From NCBI GenBank assembly GCA_002314565.1, contig DCGL01000115.1, positions 17,113-25,681 on the forward strand: a DNA stretch of 8,569 nucleotides, written 5' to 3'. The notes under the pieces were generated by a model. It did no database searches and was not told where the DNA came from. It saw nothing but the letters and a program-made list of their open reading frames with translations. The number at the start of each line of letters is the position of its first letter. The stretch's first letter is position 1. Positions 6,577-8,569 of the stretch are shown piece after piece. Both the position numbers and the translations under genes were made by a program. Source of the stretch: Clostridiales bacterium UBA1779 (GTDB lineage: Bacteria; Bacillota; Clostridia; Oscillospirales; CAG-272).

Positions 6577-8289
6577 ATGGGTAAACTCGTAAGTTTCATT
6601 CTGAAAATGCTGGTAAAAGGAGGCGGAAAGGTCAAAGATGACCTTGACGTATTTACGCGTGACCCGGAAAAATATCAGACGGAGCTGCTTATGAGTATCA
6701 TCCGCTCCGCCGCAACAACCGAATTCGGTGACAAGTATGACCTTCCCACGGTAAAAACCGTTGATGAATTCAGAAAGCGCATACCGCTGACCGATTACGA
6801 CTTTTACAGTCATGCAATCGAGCGTATGGTTAAAGGCGAAAAGAACGTACTCACTTCAGATGAAGTCGTTCATTTTAACGTTACCTCCGGAACGCTCGGT
6901 GTTCCGAAACGTATTCCCGTAGTCGAAAAGCACGTTTCGTTCTTTGCAAAATACAATGCAAAATATCTGAACCGTGTGGTTTCCGACGCCATAGGCACGA
7001 AGTGGACGTACGGAAAGGGCTTCAGTCTTACCGAGGGAAGCTACAAGGTTCTTCCGACAGGGGTAAGCGTGGGCTGCGCCTCCTCACTTCAGGCTGCAAG
7101 ACTCAGCAAGGCCATGCCTTTTATGAATCTTGACACGGCAAAAATGATGTATACCTCCCCGAAGGAAGCCAGACAGCCGTCTGTTATCGGGACGTACACG
7201 CGTTACCTTCACGCGCTTTTTGCACTGAAGGAGCGCAACGTCACGTACGGAAACGTCACTTTCTCAAGCTTTCTGCTTGAAATTATGCGCTTTATCGAAA
7301 ACAACTGGCAGGATCTCTGCCTTGATATCGAAGAGGGAAGAGTGGGAGAGAGGGGCTCCATCCCTGAAGAGGTTGCCGCTTCCGTCAACAAAAATATGAA
7401 ACCCGACCCCAAGCGTGCCGCAGAGCTCAGAGCAATATTTGAAAAAGGCTTTGAAAGCCCGGTTGCTCCGCTTATCTGGCCGCGCCTTGAATTCTTCATT
7501 TTTGTCGGAGGAGCCGGCTTCCAGACCTACACTGATAAACTCCGCGAAAAATACTTCAGTGACAAAATCCGCTTTCTGTATCTCGGCGTTTCAGCTTCAG
7601 AGGGCCTGTTCTCGGTTCCCTTCGAACTCGACAATTCGAACTCCGTCTTAACACCCGACACGACCTTTATGGAATTCATTCCCGTTGTTGACGGTGAATC
7701 CGATCTGAGCGGCGGCACGAAGCTTATGCACGAGCTTGAGGTCGGACGTCAGTACGAGCTCGTCATCACAAACGTCAACGGCCTGTTCAGATACCGCATG
7801 AAGGACGTTTTTGAGGTCACCGGCTTCTACAACAAAACCCCGACCGTGCAGTTTGTCAACCGCGCCGGCTACGCAGTCAGCATGTTTGCCGAAAAAACCA
7901 GCGAGAAGGCTCTGAGATTCACTGCCGAAGAAAGCTGCCGCGCTATGGGCCTTGATATGACCGACTACGTCGTCTGCCCGCATACAGACGAAGAAGGAGG
8001 CCGGTACATTTTCCTGTACGAGCTTCATAACAGACCGGCGGAACTTGATATTGCAGGGCTGCGCGATATCACCGAAGAAAATCTTGTGAAAGCAAATCCT
8101 TCGTACGGAAACAAGCTTGCAACCGGCACTGCCCGCAATATGCAGATCCGCATTCTGCAGGACCAGACCTTCTTGCTTTACCGCGACATTATGATTATGA
8201 AGGGGCGCTCCGCCGCCCAGCTCAAGCCCGTCCACGTCACGGCTTCGCCGTTCCAGGAAAAGTTTTTCATGAGGCTTGAGGATAAATAA
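6577..8289 (+). CDS. GH3-family adenylate-forming ligase (auxin amido-synthetase homologue)
   Basis: The 570-aa protein is a full-length bacterial member of the GH3 family, best known from plant enzymes (JAR1 and IAA-amido synthetases) that adenylate a carboxylic acid and join it to an amino acid. All three nucleotide motifs are visible: FNVTSGTLGVPKRIPV (100-115; plant form TSGTS..KxIP), YLGVSASEGLFSVPF (335-349; plant form YxSSEG) and ELVITNVNGLFRYRMKDVFEVTGF (394-417; plant form GLYRYRxGD, with K in place of G). AEKTSEKAL (438-446) and KGRSAAQLKPVHV (542-554) match the C-terminal lid and the RGxSxxQYKxPR region. Length agrees with plant members (about 570-610). The start is fixed by AGAAGGAG 7 nt upstream. 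It is the last gene before the terminator. The acyl and amine substrates are unknown; plant-hormone chemistry should not be assumed. Confidence 0.93.
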   Translation: MGKLVSFILKMLVKGGGKVKDDLDVFTRDPEKYQTELLMSIIRSAATTEFGDKYDLPTVKTVDEFRKRIPLTDYDFYSHAIERMVKGEKNVLTSDEVVHFNVTSGTLGVPKRIPVVEKHVSFFAKYNAKYLNRVVSDAIGTKWTYGKGFSLTEGSYKVLPTGVSVGCASSLQAARLSKAMPFMNLDTAKMMYTSPKEARQPSVIGTYTRYLHALFALKERNVTYGNVTFSSFLLEIMRFIENNWQDLCLDIEEGRVGERGSIPEEVAASVNKNMKPDPKRAAELRAIFEKGFESPVAPLIWPRLEFFIFVGGAGFQTYTDKLREKYFSDKIRFLYLGVSASEGLFSVPFELDNSNSVLTPDTTFMEFIPVVDGESDLSGGTKLMHELEVGRQYELVITNVNGLFRYRMKDVFEVTGFYNKTPTVQFVNRAGYAVSMFAEKTSEKALRFTAEESCRAMGLDMTDYVVCPHTDEEGGRYIFLYELHNRPAELDIAGLRDITEENLVKANPSYGNKLATGTARNMQIRILQDQTFLLYRDIMIMKGRSAAQLKPVHVTASPFQEKFFMRLEDK

Positions 8290-8302
8290 GGCCGCTTTAT
8301 TT

Positions 8303-8340
8303 AAATCTGACAGGGGGACGTTTCTCCTGTCAGATTTTTT
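8303..8340 (+). terminator. Intrinsic terminator of the four-gene operon
   Basis: A perfect 12-bp stem (8303..8314 with 8326..8337) is followed by a run of T through 8340; the last three stem bases are part of that run. The loop can pair further (G-T, G-C, G-T, A-T) down to a CGT tip. It begins 14 nt after the stop of the GH3 gene. The stem and loop include GGGGGACGTTTC, the same 12-mer as in the palindrome at 3022..3072. Confidence 0.9.
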
Positions 8341-8350
8341 CGAACCCCGT

Positions 8351-8383
8351 CGGTCTTTTTTGTTAATTTGAATAAAAAGACCG
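8351..8383. repeat. 10-bp inverted repeat with 13-nt loop
   Basis: CGGTCTTTTT (8351..8360) is the exact complement of AAAAAGACCG (8374..8383). It lies just past the operon terminator and before the tRNA promoter. No T-run immediately follows on either strand beyond the stem itself; a T7 run at 8394..8400 is 10 nt away. It may act as a back-up terminator. Confidence 0.5.
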
Positions 8384-8419
8384 AAATCGCTGCTTTTTTT
8401 AATGATATTAAGAAAATGC

Positions 8420-8448
8420 TTGACAAAGGCTGTCTTTTGTGGTATTAT
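8420..8448 (+). promoter_or_regulatory. Near-consensus sigma-A promoter for the tRNA gene
   Basis: TTGACA (8420..8425) is perfect, the spacer is 17 nt, and TATTAT (8443..8448) is preceded by TGG as an extended -10. Transcription should begin near 8455, about 85 nt before the tRNA start. Such strength is usual for stable RNA genes. Confidence 0.85.
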
Positions 8449-8487
8449 ATCAAGGTCGTAAAACGAACGAGTTGAGTAAAATCACAC

Positions 8488-8549
8488 GGAGGGATATTTC
8501 GCTAACGCGAATGTTCCGAAATCGTTTTTGCCCAAATATGGAGGGATAT
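8488..8549 (+). repeat. Direct repeat of the tRNA 5' end (10 nt) in the tRNA leader
   Basis: GGAGGGATAT occurs at 8488..8497 and again at 8540..8549, where it begins the tRNA gene. The upstream copy is followed by TTCGC-taac-GCGAA, a small 5-bp hairpin, and not by a D-arm, so it is not a second tRNA. It may be a relic of a duplicated tRNA 5' end or a coincidence of GGAGG-like sequence. Confidence 0.6.
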
Positions 8550-8569
8550 CGAAGCGGTCATAACGAGGC
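8540..8569 (+). tRNA. 5' part of a type II tRNA gene, probably tRNA-Ser (cut by window edge)
   Basis: The 30 visible nt fit the start of a tRNA: acceptor strand GGAGGGA, T8-A9, a 3-bp D-stem TCG/CGA around an AAGCGGTCATAA loop region that contains the conserved GG, G26, then the start of the anticodon stem. The three-pair D-stem and the wording TCGAAGCGGTCATAACGAGGC are typical of clostridial serine tRNAs. The anticodon and variable arm lie beyond the window, so the isoacceptor cannot be given. Confidence 0.7.

Noticed and set aside
7648..8235. 195-codon minus-strand frame opposite the GH3 gene
   Set aside because: Antisense shadow; the plus strand encodes conserved GH3 motifs across the same bases.
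8511..8569. Open frame from ATG at 8511 to the window edge
   Set aside because: The GGAGGG upstream is 17 nt away, too far to serve as a ribosome binding site, and the frame runs into the tRNA gene.
1..8569. CRISPR array, insertion sequence or phage genes
   Set aside because: No regularly spaced repeats, transposase or integrase motifs, or phage structural genes were seen.

Overview
The window looks like a chromosomal segment of an uncultured, probably gut-associated, Gram-positive anaerobe of class Clostridia. The grounds are strong AGGAGG-type ribosome binding sites, sigma-A type promoters, a BspA-type leucine-rich repeat of the kind common in Clostridia, intergenic palindromes of the GGGGACG type, and the start of a serine-type tRNA gene. 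Base composition is moderate, about half G+C by eye. The taxonomic placement is inference.

Left part, read leftwards (about 1..1815): a FGGY-family sugar kinase (433..1749) is transcribed from a good sigma-A promoter at 1787..1815. A 14-bp hairpin (392..423) follows it, then the first 104 codons of a BadF/BadG-type ATPase or N-acetylglucosamine-kinase-like protein (1..313), which runs off the edge. The space between them (314..391) holds three small inverted repeats.

Middle, read rightwards (about 1874..8340): a divergent promoter (1874..1902) precedes a roughly 144-nt leader with a closed, multi-stem fold. Four co-oriented genes follow: (a) a 318-aa protein that seems to join a glycoside-hydrolase-associated N-terminal domain to an NlpC/P60-like Cys-His domain; (b) a 472-aa fusion of a BspA-type leucine-rich repeat with a ComEC-type metallo-beta-lactamase-fold hydrolase; (c) a 654-aa six-hairpin (alpha/alpha)6-barrel glycosidase-like protein; (d) a 570-aa member of the GH3 family, the adenylate-forming ligase family named after plant auxin-responsive amido synthetases. 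A strong intrinsic terminator (8303..8340) closes the set. A 51-bp near-perfect palindrome sits between (a) and (b), and a short hairpin lies between (b) and (c).

Right edge (8341..8569): another inverted repeat, a near-consensus extended -10 promoter (8420..8448) and the first 30 nt of a type II, probably serine, tRNA. The tRNA's first 10 nt also occur as a direct repeat 52 bp upstream.

Taken together, the window reads as a cytoplasmic carbohydrate or glycoconjugate processing locus: glycosidase plus sugar kinases, joined by three enzymes of unusual type (Cys-His hydrolase, LRR-MBL hydrolase, GH3 ligase). None of the four rightward proteins has a visible signal peptide. The substrate cannot be named from sequence. 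The combination of a GH3-type acyl-adenylating ligase with two unfamiliar hydrolases and a glycosidase is the best candidate here for an undescribed pathway.
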